A stretch of 64,000 bases of DNA from Thermococcus sp. (GTDB lineage: Archaea; Methanobacteriota_B; Thermococci; Thermococcales; Thermococcaceae): positions 1 to 64,000 of the forward strand of contig NZ_JAMOQU010000019.1 in NCBI RefSeq assembly GCF_027063845.1, read 5' to 3'. Of the stretch, positions 43,870 through 53,205 are shown piece after piece. The stretch's first letter is position 1. Each line of letters starts with the position of its first letter. A program made the position numbers and the translations under genes. A model generated the notes under the pieces. That model was given only the letters and a program-made list of their open reading frames with translations. It was not told the DNA's origin and did no database searches.

Positions 43870-46800
43870 GTGTTCGGCGAGAAAAAGAAGAAGGGGGAGG
43901 GGTTCTCCTGGATAGACGAGATACTCTCCGGCAACGAGGACCCTCTTGAGAAGGTTCTCAAGAAGAAAGAGGAAGAGCCACCCCTCCCATTTTCATCTTC
44001 CGGTGGAAGCCTTGAGGACATACTTGGGGGCGTTTCAAAGGATAAGCCAAAAGAGGGGTCAAAGAAGACCGGTGCTGACCTTTTAAGCTCCATACTCGGG
44101 GGGAAGGAAGAGGCTCCAGCACAGAAGCGGGAGCAGTCAACACCCGAAACTGGTGCCGACCTGCTGAGTTCTCTCTTGGGGGGCTCCTCGACCCCCCAGC
44201 CGAAACCGAAACCCAAGCCAGTTGAATCAAAAGTCTCACGTTCACCCCCACTTCCCGCGGCAAAGGATAGCGAGACCGGTGCCGATTTCCTGAGCGAGAT
44301 TCTTTCAAAACCCGAACCTATTCCCACCCCACCCGCGAAGAGCGTTTCCCAGCCTGCTGGGAAGCCCTCCGCTAATATACAGGACATCCTTGGGGCATCT
44401 GCCCCAGAAGAGCCCTCCTTTGCCGGCAGGGGTGAAGTTTTGGACGCATACGGCAACGTCCGTATAATCAAGGTTAAGGGTGAGCCTGTCCCAATCTACG
44501 AGGTCCGCTTCCCCAAGCTCAGCAGGGAGGAGCAGCAGCTCTTCAGGCGCATTAAGGAGAGGGCCATAACCGAGATTCAGATAGACCCAACGGCGATACC
44601 CAACCCAGAGGAGCGGAGGAAGGTCTTCCTCAACGCGGTGAAGAAGATGATTAAGGAGGAGGCCCCCCACTACTCGGAGGGCAGGATTGAGGTCTTGGCC
44701 GACATGATAGTCCAGCAGATGATAGGCTACGGTAAGCTTGACCCGCTCGTCAGGGATGACAACCTTGAGGAAATTATGGTCATCGGAACGGGAAGGCCGG
44801 TCTACGTCTGGCACAGGCGCTTCAACATGTGTAAAACCAACATAACTTTTCCCGAGGAGAAGGAGATACTCAACATCATCGAGAGGATAGCGAGGGAAGT
44901 CGGCAGGAGGATTGACCAGCAGAGCCCGCTCCTCGACGCCCGTCTCCCGGACGGAAGTCGTGTTAACGCAACGATTCCTCCGATAAGCCTCGACGGTCCG
45001 ACGATAACCATCCGTAAGTTCAAGAAGGACCCGCTTACCATAATCGACCTCATCAAGTACGGAACTATAAACTCCGAGATAGCGGCATTGTTCTGGGTCT
45101 TCGTTGACGGCCTTGGGGTTAAGCCTGCCAACGTTCTCGTCGCTGGGGGTACTGGTTCCGGAAAGACGACGATGCTGAACTCCCTTGGAATGTTCATCCC
45201 ACCGAGCGAGCGCGTCATAAGCATAGAGGATACAGCGGAGCTCCAGCTCCCTGTCGAGCACTGGATAAGGCTTGAGACGAGGCCACCGAACCTCGAGGGT
45301 AAGGGAGAAGTCACTATGGACGACCTCGTCAAGAACACCCTCCGTATGCGTCCCGACAGAATCATCGTCGGTGAGGTTCGTGGCCCAGAGGCAAGGACGA
45401 TGTTCACGGCAATGAACACGGGCCACAATGGAGCCCTCTACGACTTCTCGGTTATCCAGCTCTCGGACGGCCGCTTCGTCCTCATTGGCTACCTGCTTGA
45501 GGAGCTCTTTAGGAAATACTCCGAAAGGATTGAAACCTATAAGGATTTGGAGTACGTGGTTCTCGATGAGAAGGATAGGTTCGAAGTCGTCAGCGTCGGC
45601 CCGGACCTCAAGGCAGGAAAGCACGTCGTTTCGAGGGTCTGGAGGAGGAAGGTTAGAGAGGGAGAAAAGCTCATCCGCGTGAGGACTAGAACGGGCAACG
45701 AGGTGATACTCACCAAGACCCACCCCTTCTTCGTGTTCTCGAACGGCGACGTGGTGAGAAAGGAAGCAGAAAGGCTCAAGCCCGGCGACAGAGTGGCCGT
45801 GATGAGAAAGCCTCCAAGGCCGCCGCAGAGGAGGGCAATCATCAACCCCGAGGTTTATGCGGGAATAAGCGACTACTATCTAATCCCCAACGGAAACGGC
45901 CTCGTGAAGGTTCCGAACGACGGCATTCCTCCCGAGATGGCGCAGTATCTACTCTCAATCAACTCGAAGCCCGTGAAGCTCGTCCGCGAGGTAAATGAGA
46001 GCCTTTCCTACGCCGTTGGAGTCCTCCTCGGAGACGGCTATATCTCCTCGGACGGCTACTACATTTCGGCCACCTTCGACGATGAATCCTACATGAAGGC
46101 CTTCACCTCCGCCATCTCAGAGTTCCTTCCCGAGAGCGAGCCGCAGGTAAAGCGTGAACCCGCTTACACGGTGGTAACCTACGGCTCAAGGCCCTTCGCC
46201 GAGTTCCTTCACAGGGCCTTCGGAATACCCAAGGGGCGCAAGGAGAGCCTCGACGTTCCCGACCTGGTTCTCTCGAACGACGACCTGCTGAGGCATTTCA
46301 TAGCGGGTCTCTTCGATGCCGATGCATACATAGACGAGAACGGCCCTGCTGTCGTCCTGACAACGAGGAGCGAGAACCTCGCGAGGAAGGTCTGGTACGC
46401 CCTTCAGAGGCTTGGAATAATAAGCACCGTCTCCCGCGTGAAGAACAGAGGTTACAAGGAGGGCGTAATATTCAGGGTCACGGTCAGGGGAGTTGAAGAC
46501 CTGATTAGATTCCACCGCTCAATACCGCTCAGGCACTCGAGGAAGAGGCAGAAACTTGAGGAGCTCATCAGAAAGTACCGCTCCTATCGCGGAAAGAGAA
46601 CCGACCGCGTTCCAATTTCACCGGCAATGCTCGAACCCCTCAGGAGAAGGCTCAACCTTACGGTTTCGGAGCTTTCGAAGCTCGCCTCAAGCTACGCCCG
46701 CGAGAAGGTCTCGGAGAGCCTCATAAGGCACGTTGAGAAGGGAAGGATGAAGGAAATCAGGCGCTCCGCGCTCAGGGGCATAGCGCTCGCCCTCCAGCAG

Positions 46801-47493
46801 GTTGCGAGCGACCTTGGGGATGAAGAGACCTGGGTTCAGGCGAAGAGGCTTGAGCTCATCGCTGACGGCGACGTCTACTGGGACGAGGTTGTAAGCGTTG
46901 AGGAAGTTGAGCCTGGGGAACTGGGCATAGAGTACCTCTACGACCTGACCGTTGAGGAGGACCACAACTACGTCGCCAATGGAATCCTTGTGTCGAACTG
47001 TATGGGAACAATCCACGCAAACAGCGCCCGTGAGACGATAGTCAGGCTGGAGAGCCCGCCGATGAACGTTCCGAGGATCATGATTCCTGCCCTTGATATA
47101 ATCATCATGCAGGTCCGCTTCCACAGCAGGAAGAAGGGAACAATAAGGCGCGTTACGGAGATAGCTGAGGTTTCAGGAATGGAGGGTGAGAGCATACAGC
47201 TCAACAAGCTCTACAAATACGACCCGGCCAAGGATGAACTCGTCCCCACTGGAGTTCCGAGCAGAACCCTTAACACCCTTGCCCACCATACTGGTATGAG
47301 CATGAAGGAGATAGAGCTTGAGATTGAGAAGCGCAAGATAATCCTTGAATGGATGATTGAGAACGGCATCAGGAGCATGGACAAAGTTGGCTACTACATC
47401 AGGCAGTTCTACATTGATGAGGAAGGTCTGATGAAGAAGATAGCCTCCGAGAGTAGCATCGAAACCAGCAAGCAGATTCAACGGATGATGTGA
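43870..47493 (+). CDS. KlbA-type type II/IV secretion ATPase precursor with intein
   Basis: Hexameric ATPase powering pilus or secretion assembly. The precursor is 1207 residues; without the intein (522-1043) it is 685. Residues about 15-200 are disordered with repeated TGADLLSSILGG-like units. The ATPase core has an N-terminal N2-type region (KARITEIQIDPTAIPN near 235), Walker A AGGTGSGKTT near 424, an Asp box (SIEDTAEL), Walker B RPDRIIVGEVRGPEA near 497-511 and the His box MGTIHANSARET directly after the splice site. GTG at 43870 follows GGTGA by six nt. Two TadC/FlaJ-type membrane genes follow. Confidence 0.95.
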   Translation: MFGEKKKKGEGFSWIDEILSGNEDPLEKVLKKKEEEPPLPFSSSGGSLEDILGGVSKDKPKEGSKKTGADLLSSILGGKEEAPAQKREQSTPETGADLLSSLLGGSSTPQPKPKPKPVESKVSRSPPLPAAKDSETGADFLSEILSKPEPIPTPPAKSVSQPAGKPSANIQDILGASAPEEPSFAGRGEVLDAYGNVRIIKVKGEPVPIYEVRFPKLSREEQQLFRRIKERAITEIQIDPTAIPNPEERRKVFLNAVKKMIKEEAPHYSEGRIEVLADMIVQQMIGYGKLDPLVRDDNLEEIMVIGTGRPVYVWHRRFNMCKTNITFPEEKEILNIIERIAREVGRRIDQQSPLLDARLPDGSRVNATIPPISLDGPTITIRKFKKDPLTIIDLIKYGTINSEIAALFWVFVDGLGVKPANVLVAGGTGSGKTTMLNSLGMFIPPSERVISIEDTAELQLPVEHWIRLETRPPNLEGKGEVTMDDLVKNTLRMRPDRIIVGEVRGPEARTMFTAMNTGHNGALYDFSVIQLSDGRFVLIGYLLEELFRKYSERIETYKDLEYVVLDEKDRFEVVSVGPDLKAGKHVVSRVWRRKVREGEKLIRVRTRTGNEVILTKTHPFFVFSNGDVVRKEAERLKPGDRVAVMRKPPRPPQRRAIINPEVYAGISDYYLIPNGNGLVKVPNDGIPPEMAQYLLSINSKPVKLVREVNESLSYAVGVLLGDGYISSDGYYISATFDDESYMKAFTSAISEFLPESEPQVKREPAYTVVTYGSRPFAEFLHRAFGIPKGRKESLDVPDLVLSNDDLLRHFIAGLFDADAYIDENGPAVVLTTRSENLARKVWYALQRLGIISTVSRVKNRGYKEGVIFRVTVRGVEDLIRFHRSIPLRHSRKRQKLEELIRKYRSYRGKRTDRVPISPAMLEPLRRRLNLTVSELSKLASSYAREKVSESLIRHVEKGRMKEIRRSALRGIALALQQVASDLGDEETWVQAKRLELIADGDVYWDEVVSVEEVEPGELGIEYLYDLTVEEDHNYVANGILVSNCMGTIHANSARETIVRLESPPMNVPRIMIPALDIIIMQVRFHSRKKGTIRRVTEIAEVSGMEGESIQLNKLYKYDPAKDELVPTGVPSRTLNTLAHHTGMSMKEIELEIEKRKIILEWMIENGIRSMDKVGYYIRQFYIDEEGLMKKIASESSIETSKQIQRMM
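44023..44412 (+). repeat. Degenerate tandem repeats in the ATPase N-terminal tail
   Basis: The protein units TGADLLSSILGG, TGADLLSSLLGG and TGADFLSEILS are preceded and followed by degenerate DILGG/DILGA units, separated by 25-45 residues of Pro/Lys/Ser/Glu-rich linker. They look like short amphipathic helices acting as repeated docking peptides on a flexible tail. Confidence 0.7.
45433..46998 (+). mobile_element. Class 2 (Ala1) intein in the KlbA ATPase with DOD endonuclease
   Basis: A 522-residue intein, residues 522-1043. Its first residue is Ala (ALYDFSVIQLSDGR), the hallmark of KlbA inteins that splice by direct attack of Cys+1. Block B TKTHPFFVFSN, endonuclease motifs VGVLLGDGYIS and LLRHFIAGLFDADAYID, and the C-terminal DHNYVANGILVSN followed by Cys+1 are present. 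A basic helix-turn-helix-like segment (LNLTVSELSKLASSYAREK) lies between the endonuclease and the C-terminal splice block. It interrupts the ATPase between Walker B and the His box. Confidence 0.95.
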
Positions 47494-47502
47494 GGTGTTA
47501 CC

Positions 47503-48555
47503 ATGGGGCTCATGGAATTCCTTGAGAAATTGGGTGGCAAGACGATAGAGATTACCGAGAAGCCCCTCCGTCGCGTTCCACAGGGTAAGTCTATCCAGGA
47601 AAGGCTCCGTGCCCTCAAGGAGCTCCAGAAGGAGATAGAGCAGGAAAAGATGCAAAGCGAACAGGAAAGACTCGTTGAGGAGGTCATCGAGTGGCGTAAG
47701 GAGGAGATTAGCGAATCGTTCTCCGAGAGGCTTGCTGATGTAGTGCTCAAGTACTTCCGGGGCCCCGTTGAGTCCCTTACGAACTCCATCAAGGGCCTCG
47801 ACCAGGACCTGTACCGGGCGAGCATCTTCATGCCCAAGGAGAAGTACGTAGCCTACATGCTCGGTGTCGCCATGATATCCGGGTTCTTCGGTTTCGTGTT
47901 CGCGTACCTTCTCTACATGCCGATAGACACCTCAATACTCATAGGGCTCCTCGGGTTCATAGGCGGGTTCTTCTACATGAGACAGTACCCCAAGATGGTG
48001 TGGAGGAAGCGCGTGGCCGAAGTTGAGAGGGCAATGCCCTACGCTCTGAGGCACATGGCGTCCCTCCTCAGCGCCGGCGTTGGTATAGCGGAGGCAATAC
48101 TGTCGGTTGCGAAGGCGGATTACGGGGTTCTCTCAGAGGAGTTCGAGCTAATCCTGAGGGACATGAGGACAGGTTCCTCCTTCGAAGACGCCCTCACCAA
48201 GTTCGAGGAGAAAATGGCCTCTGAGAACATAAGCAGGGTCGTTAAGCAGATTTTGAGGGCAGTCAAGTTCGGTGGAAACCTTGCGGAGATACTCTACAAG
48301 CTCGCCGAGGACTTCTCGTTCGAATACAGGATGAAGCTCGTTGAGTACGTCCAGAAGGTCAACGGTATAGCGTTCATCTACATGTTCATGACCATCGTCA
48401 TGCCGACGATGTTCGTCGTGGGTGTCCTTGCAGGTTCAGTGATGGCCCAGCAACTGATATTTGACATCCAGACCCTCGCGATTATCCTAATCCTAGCCTT
48501 CCCGGCGATGTCCCTGATTATCATCAACATGATTAAGAAGGCTGAACCGAGGTGA
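47503..48555 (+). CDS. Type II secretion F/FlaJ/TadC-family membrane protein (first copy)
   Basis: 350 residues: an N-terminal charged coiled-coil-like region (about 30-100, KELQKEIEQEKMQSEQERL), two TM helices near 120-160, a cytoplasmic T2SF domain (MPYALRHMASLLSAGVGIAEAIL near 175) and two to three C-terminal TM helices. Platform protein on which the KlbA ATPase acts. GGTG lies five nt before the ATG at 47503, ten bp after the ATPase stop. Confidence 0.92.
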   Translation: MGLMEFLEKLGGKTIEITEKPLRRVPQGKSIQERLRALKELQKEIEQEKMQSEQERLVEEVIEWRKEEISESFSERLADVVLKYFRGPVESLTNSIKGLDQDLYRASIFMPKEKYVAYMLGVAMISGFFGFVFAYLLYMPIDTSILIGLLGFIGGFFYMRQYPKMVWRKRVAEVERAMPYALRHMASLLSAGVGIAEAILSVAKADYGVLSEEFELILRDMRTGSSFEDALTKFEEKMASENISRVVKQILRAVKFGGNLAEILYKLAEDFSFEYRMKLVEYVQKVNGIAFIYMFMTIVMPTMFVVGVLAGSVMAQQLIFDIQTLAIILILAFPAMSLIIINMIKKAEPR

Positions 48556-48560
48556 GGGTG

Positions 48561-49472
48561 TTGGCCAGTAAGGGAATTTCATCGCTCCTCGTTGCGCTGG
48601 TTGAGAAAATAATCCCCGAGAAACACCTCAAGCGCTATGAACTCTACATTTATTCAGCCGGTATAAACTTCCTCGCGGCGGAATACTTGGTGGTCTCCTT
48701 CCTTATAGGCGTTATCGCGGGGCTCCTCGTTTCCATGTTGACCAACGGGCTCTACGGGCTCGTTGCTTTCGTTGGTGGCTTCCTCGGCATGGCGTTCGTC
48801 TATCCTTACTGGAGGATATCCAAAAGAATCGAGGACATGGAGAAGAACCTGCCAGATGCGTTCTTCTATCTGGCCAGCTCTCTTAGGGCGGGTATATCCT
48901 TCTCCGAGGCGCTGGAAGAGCTAACGACCGCCAAGTTCGGTGCCCTCACCGAGGAGTTCAAGAAGACCGTCGCGGAGATAAAGAAGGGCCGTTCAACGGT
49001 GGATGCCCTCAGGGCCTTTGCCATAAGGAACAGGAAGTCCCAGGTTATCTACCGCTCGATGATGATTATCATAGAGGCCCTCGAAAGGGGAGCGCCGATG
49101 AGTGACGTTCTGGTGTTTGTTGGAAACGACGTGCGTGAAATCCTCAGGATAAAGCAGGAGAGAAAGGCCTCTACTGGAATGCAGGCGATGTTCTTTATAA
49201 TCACAAGCGGTTTTGTGGGTCCACTAATCCTCGGCATAGTCACAAAGGTCATGGCATCAATGAGCGGTCCGGGAACCGGAGTTAATCTGCCCGTTGACTC
49301 AATGGCGAACATACTGTTCATCTTTGTGATAGTCCAAGCTTTTGTCTCTGGACTCGGAATAGGGGTAATAAGAGAAGGGAGCTACAGTGCCGGTTTAAAA
49401 TACTCAGCACTGCTTGTTGCAATGGGTTCAGTTATCTTCAAGGGTGCTTCCCTTATCAACATCGGCTTCTGA
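48561..49472 (+). CDS. Type II secretion F/FlaJ/TadC-family membrane protein (second copy)
   Basis: About 303 residues: two N-terminal TM helices, a T2SF domain (LPDAFFYLASSLRAGISFSEALEEL near 100) and C-terminal TM helices. Tandem paralogue of the preceding gene, as in Tad-like and some archaeal pilus systems that use two platform subunits. TTG 48561 is favoured after GGTGA with five-nt spacing; GTG 48552 overlaps the upstream stop. Its end overlaps the convergent FKBP gene by 45 bp. No prepilin gene lies within the window. Confidence 0.9.
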   Translation: MASKGISSLLVALVEKIIPEKHLKRYELYIYSAGINFLAAEYLVVSFLIGVIAGLLVSMLTNGLYGLVAFVGGFLGMAFVYPYWRISKRIEDMEKNLPDAFFYLASSLRAGISFSEALEELTTAKFGALTEEFKKTVAEIKKGRSTVDALRAFAIRNRKSQVIYRSMMIIIEALERGAPMSDVLVFVGNDVREILRIKQERKASTGMQAMFFIITSGFVGPLILGIVTKVMASMSGPGTGVNLPVDSMANILFIFVIVQAFVSGLGIGVIREGSYSAGLKYSALLVAMGSVIFKGASLINIGF

Positions 49473-49928
49473 CTTCTTTACCTCTATTACCTCGACCTCG
49501 AAAATCAGCGTTTTTCCTGCCAGGGGGTGGTTGAAGTCAAGGGAAACCATGTTTTCCTCGACCTTCAGAATCTTAGCTATCCCCGAGTCGGTCATGACGT
49601 AGAGCCCTTCCTGTGGCTCAAGGCCCGCCCTCGTGAACTCTTCGACAGGAACCTTGATGATGAGCTCCGGGTTTGGCATGCCGTAGGCTTTCTCCGGAGG
49701 AACCGTGACGGTCTTCTTCTCCCCCGGCTCCATGCCGATGATGGCCTCGTCGAGGCCCGGGATAATCTCACCAACACCAATCCTGGCCCACATTGGACCG
49801 TACTCCCTCTCTTCAACGTAAACACCGTGTTTCATAGCGAGTTCCTCTATGCTCGTGTCGAAAACTTCACCGTTCTCAAACCTTCCAACGTAGTTGAACA
49901 GAACGTAATCGCCAGCTTCAACCTTCAT
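49428..49928 (-). CDS. FKBP-type peptidyl-prolyl isomerase, short archaeal type
   Basis: 166 residues, the FKBP17-18 type with an IF-domain insertion. Family sequence: YVLFNYVGRFENGEVFDTS, the insertion EREYGPMWARIGVGEIIPGLDEAIIGMEPGEKK, VPPEKAYGMPNPELI and the C-terminal DFNHPLAGKTLIFEVEVIEV. Acts as a prolyl isomerase/chaperone in the cytoplasm. The ATG at 49928 is chosen because the family starts MKVEAGDYV; the in-frame region upstream is not family-like. The C-terminal tail (SEADVDKG...) overlaps the convergent secretion gene. Confidence 0.94.
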   Translation of the reverse strand: MKVEAGDYVLFNYVGRFENGEVFDTSIEELAMKHGVYVEEREYGPMWARIGVGEIIPGLDEAIIGMEPGEKKTVTVPPEKAYGMPNPELIIKVPVEEFTRAGLEPQEGLYVMTDSGIAKILKVEENMVSLDFNHPLAGKTLIFEVEVIEVKKSEADVDKGSTLEDN

Positions 49929-50053
49929 TTCCTTCAACTCCAAAAATTGCTTCACTGGGACTTACTTCGACCCCTTATAACCCTTTTGGTTCCTTGCTTT
50001 CTCGTGCGGTAAGTATATAAGACCCTTTGCCCAATGTTATAACGGTGATTGAT

Positions 50054-50350
50054 ATGGGATACCTTTCTGACGTCCTTCGGGACGAGTACAGTAACCTTGA
50101 GGTTCGTGAAGTCTACTCTTCGAAGCTCGGGGAAACGGACGTTGAGATAGTTGAAGTGAGCTCTGGCGGTGAGAAGTTCATCGCGATGTTCCAGAGCATT
50201 CCGGTTAAGGACGAAATCTACAAATGGTCCCTAATCATAACCAGCGCCCACAACACGCGCACGATAAAAGGAATGGACAGGCTCGACGCCATAAACCTCG
50301 CGCTGAAGTCGAGCATCGATGCGATGATAAAGGGAATAAAGGGCGAGTGA
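50054..50350 (+). CDS. Small conserved hypothetical protein
   Basis: 98 residues, alpha/beta, with no motif I recognise; sequence such as YSNLEVREVYSSKLGETDVEIVEV and DRLDAINLALKSSIDAMIKGIK suggests a small globular fold. GGTGAT lies four nt before the ATG at 50054 and TATA-like GTATATAAG (50011-50019) about 35 nt upstream. Convergent with the DUF2118 gene with no gap. Confidence 0.75.
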   Translation: MGYLSDVLRDEYSNLEVREVYSSKLGETDVEIVEVSSGGEKFIAMFQSIPVKDEIYKWSLIITSAHNTRTIKGMDRLDAINLALKSSIDAMIKGIKGE

Positions 50351-50842
50351 CTATTCCTCGGGGAGGATGTAGTAGACGTAGTGGGGTCTGTTCGTTATCT
50401 CGTCAATGAACACTACGGTCCCGTTCCTCGGCGGCTTCAGGTAGTGGACTTCCCCTTTTCTCGTCGTTACTGCAGCGAAGGCGTCCCCCGTTCTAACCCT
50501 GTTTCCGACGTTCGCTATCAGCGTTTTGGTGAAGCCCTCAACGGGGAGAAGCATCAGCTCGTCGCCTTTCTTGAGGTAAATCCTTGTCCTGCCGTCTGGG
50601 AGAACGAGAACCGCGTCGGCGCTCATCCTGTTGGTGGTTCTGTCCACGTAGAGGTAAAAGCGGTCGTAGACCTCCTTGATTAGGAACTTCGCTTTCTCCC
50701 CTATGAAATCCGGAACTGCGTCTCCTTTTTTAAGCCACACCTCGACGTTGCCGTCTATTATCACGCACTCCCTCGTTGTTTTTCCGTTCTCAACGCACTC
50801 CTCCCTTTTGCCTTCAACGTAGAGCTTCGGAACCCTCTCCAT
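50351..50842 (-). CDS. DUF2118-family protein (biotinyl/lipoyl-like fold)
   Basis: A 163-residue protein of the archaeal DUF2118 family. The C-terminal half (GNRVRTGDAFAAVTTRKGEVHYLKPPRNGTVVFID) resembles a lipoyl-like hammerhead with two-fold repeats but lacks the modified Lys context. Function unknown. The ATG at 50842 follows GGTGAG by three nt; the frame upstream reads non-family sequence across the divergent promoter. Confidence 0.85.
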   Translation of the reverse strand: MERVPKLYVEGKREECVENGKTTRECVIIDGNVEVWLKKGDAVPDFIGEKAKFLIKEVYDRFYLYVDRTTNRMSADAVLVLPDGRTRIYLKKGDELMLLPVEGFTKTLIANVGNRVRTGDAFAAVTTRKGEVHYLKPPRNGTVVFIDEITNRPHYVYYILPEE

Positions 50843-50914
50843 GCTCTCACCTGAATTTTTACTGGCTCGTAAACCTTTTAAACCTCTCCCCGTTACAATT
50901 CCCAGTGGCTCAAA

Positions 50915-51835
50915 ATGTCCACTAAAGTCAGGTTTGTTGCGTTGCTGACAATAGCGGTAATCCTGATGTCGCTCCTGATGGCGAGCTATTCCTTTTCGGC
51001 GCCGCATAAGAAAAACCCTGAAGCGGCCGATTTCCTGACGTTTGTTATATTCTTTGGAGTTTTCGTCGGGCTTTTGATTCTCGTAGTGCTCGCGCTCTAC
51101 ATGAGGGATTTGCCTGGAGCCCGGAAGAGACTCAAGTTCATGCCAGATGAGGGATTTTCCCTGAGGAATATCATTTCAGCCTTTGTATTCGGCTTTATTT
51201 TAACGATTCTATTTCGGGTTATATTCTCGGGGGGTGGGCCAGGAGTTCTTCCGCCCAACTCTACGAACTGCATTCCAGTCAACGGCACTCTCAACTCGAC
51301 AAACATTACTGTTAACTCGACCAACTGCACCATCGTTCCTGATGTCGGTCCTCTCATAGGCGGGAACGGCAACTATACGACGAAGTTCCTCAATCATCCA
51401 GTGGCAACTCATCTCTGGCTTGTCTTTTTACTCCCGATTCTTCTCGGGCTCGTTTACCTTGCGTACTACTACATAAAGCTGGCCAGGGAGAAAGTTGAGA
51501 GGAAGAGAAAAATCGAGAAGGCAGTTGAATTTGATAAGGCATTGGATGAGCTCGGCCTTGAAAGGTTCTCCGACCCGAAGGAGGCGATAGTTGAGATTTA
51601 CAAGAACGCCGTGCTGTGGCTCGAGGGACTCGGCGTGCCCTACAGGGAGAGCTGGACCCACTGGGAGCACGCCGAGCATGTGAAGTACATGCACGATGCC
51701 TTCGTCGAGCTCACAAAGCTCTTCGAGAAGGCGAAGTACGCCCCCGAGAGGCTGAGCTGGAGTGACGCTGAAAGAGCCCTTGAGGTTTACAACAGGCTGA
51801 GGGGGAAGGCCCGTGAGCTTGCGGAAGCTGATTGA
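50915..51835 (+). CDS. Membrane protein with DUF4129-like C-terminus, MoxR operon
   Basis: 306 residues: signal/TM near 8-28, TM near 40-62, TM near 90-108, an Asn/Thr-rich N-glycosylatable external loop (about 115-150), TM near 165-187, and a cytoplasmic DUF4129-like domain (EAIVEIYKNAVLWLEGLGVPYRESWTHWEH). Such proteins are typical partners of MoxR/DUF58 operons. ATG 50915 appears leaderless or nearly so, with CTTTTAAACC (50874-50883) as TATA. Overlaps the next gene by 23 bp. Confidence 0.82.
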   Translation: MSTKVRFVALLTIAVILMSLLMASYSFSAPHKKNPEAADFLTFVIFFGVFVGLLILVVLALYMRDLPGARKRLKFMPDEGFSLRNIISAFVFGFILTILFRVIFSGGGPGVLPPNSTNCIPVNGTLNSTNITVNSTNCTIVPDVGPLIGGNGNYTTKFLNHPVATHLWLVFLLPILLGLVYLAYYYIKLAREKVERKRKIEKAVEFDKALDELGLERFSDPKEAIVEIYKNAVLWLEGLGVPYRESWTHWEHAEHVKYMHDAFVELTKLFEKAKYAPERLSWSDAERALEVYNRLRGKARELAEAD

Positions 51836-52265
51836 GGGGCACAAAGGGAGAGTCGTGGTTGTTGCAGTGCTCCTGTTGCTCTCAATCGCCCCGGGTGAGT
51901 ACTACGTACGCTGGATTAGCGCGGTGGCGCTGGCAGTTTTCCTCGGCGCCGTCCTGATAGGGGAGGACGTGAAGATTCCCCACAGGAGGGGCGTCTCGGA
52001 GGTCGAGTACATCAGGAAGAGGCCCGACTTTGAGAGGGCCCTAACCATCGTGAAGCGCGCTAAAAAAGGTGGCTCTGGAAAATTAATCGAGGAAGAACTG
52101 CTGGAGATGCTCTACATCCTGACGGGCAGGAGCTACCACGAGCTCCGCGCCAATCCTCCCGAGGCGTTGAGGGTCTTCTACTCATCTCGCAACCCCTACG
52201 AGGGCCTCAAGAGGGCCCTAAAGGTTTTGGAGGCTGAGCTGGATGAAGATAGAAGAGGTTCATGA
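51813..52265 (+). CDS. Membrane-anchored protein of the MoxR operon
   Basis: 150 residues with two N-terminal TM helices (about 12-45) and a cytoplasmic helical domain ([33 protein letters not shown]). Not assigned to a family. GTG start inside the end of the upstream gene and a 23-bp overlap with the MoxR gene: tightly coupled operon. Confidence 0.75.
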   Translation: MSLRKLIEGHKGRVVVVAVLLLLSIAPGEYYVRWISAVALAVFLGAVLIGEDVKIPHRRGVSEVEYIRKRPDFERALTIVKRAKKGGSGKLIEEELLEMLYILTGRSYHELRANPPEALRVFYSSRNPYEGLKRALKVLEAELDEDRRGS

Positions 52266-53196
52266 GAAGTCCAACCTCATCCTGAACGAGGTTGGGAAGG
52301 CGATAGTCGGGAAGAGAAACGTACTGAAGATGATACTCACGACGATTTTGGCCGACGGCCACGTCCTGCTCGAAGATTTACCAGGTCTCGCAAAAACGCT
52401 GATGGCTAAGAGCTTTGCAAGAGCCCTCGGCCTCGAATTCAAGCGCGTTCAGTTCACGCCCGATTTACTGCCCAGCGACATACTCGGTGTCTCGGTCTTC
52501 AACCAGAAGACCCTTGAGTTCGAGTTCAGGAAGGGGCCAATCTTTACGAACATCCTCCTCGCGGACGAGATAAACCGTTCCCCGCCGAAGACGCAGAGCG
52601 CTTTACTTGAGGCGATGCAGGAGCGTCAGGTCACGATAGAGGGCAACACCTACGAGCTTCCAAAGCCCTTCGTCGTCATAGCGACGCAGAACCCGATAGA
52701 GCAGGAGGGAACCTACCCTCTCCCCGAGGCCCAGCTCGACCGTTTCCTCGTCCGCCTCCGCGTGGGCTACCCGACGAAGGATGAAGAGAAGGAAATCCTC
52801 AGGAGGAGAATGGAGCGCAAGAGGGAGGACGTGGACATAACGCCGGTTGTGACGCCTGAGGAAGTTCTTGAGATGCAGAGGGTCATCGAGGACGTCTACA
52901 TCAGCGACCCGATACTCGACTACATCGTTGACATAGTCGAGATGACGAGGAGGGACAAGAGGAGCGTTGAAATAGGCGCCTCCCCGAGGGGAAGCCTAGC
53001 CCTCATGAAGCTCTCCAGGGCCTACGCGGCAATAGAGGGCAGGGATTATGTTATCCCCGACGATGTAAAGGCCGTTGCCGTCCCCGCTTTGGGCCACAGG
53101 CTCATTCTCAAGCGCGAGCTCTGGTACACAAAGGTTTCACAGGAGAGCGTCATGGAGAAGCTTCTCGAGAAGGTTCCCGTTCCCAAGTTCGAGTGA
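52243..53196 (+). CDS. MoxR-family AAA+ ATPase
   Basis: 317 residues. Walker A-like [21 protein letters not shown] (near 38-58), Walker [26 protein letters not shown] (near 103-127), sensor [24 protein letters not shown] and the lid [18 protein letters not shown] are typical. MoxR ATPases act as chaperones for metal insertion or complex maturation with VWA/DUF58 partners, here the adjacent DUF58 protein. Confidence 0.94.
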   Translation: MKIEEVHEKSNLILNEVGKAIVGKRNVLKMILTTILADGHVLLEDLPGLAKTLMAKSFARALGLEFKRVQFTPDLLPSDILGVSVFNQKTLEFEFRKGPIFTNILLADEINRSPPKTQSALLEAMQERQVTIEGNTYELPKPFVVIATQNPIEQEGTYPLPEAQLDRFLVRLRVGYPTKDEEKEILRRRMERKREDVDITPVVTPEEVLEMQRVIEDVYISDPILDYIVDIVEMTRRDKRSVEIGASPRGSLALMKLSRAYAAIEGRDYVIPDDVKAVAVPALGHRLILKRELWYTKVSQESVMEKLLEKVPVPKFE

Positions 53197-53205
53197 GGGG
53201 TGAGC

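Noticed and set aside
43997-44011. TCTTCCGGTGGAAGC as an ORB
   Set aside because: It has a core change (CCGGTGG) and no A-rich or G-run extension; treated as chance.
44305-45723. 472-residue minus-strand frame antisense to the secretion ATPase
   Set aside because: Mirror of GC-rich codons in the ATPase gene; sequence has no recognisable domain.
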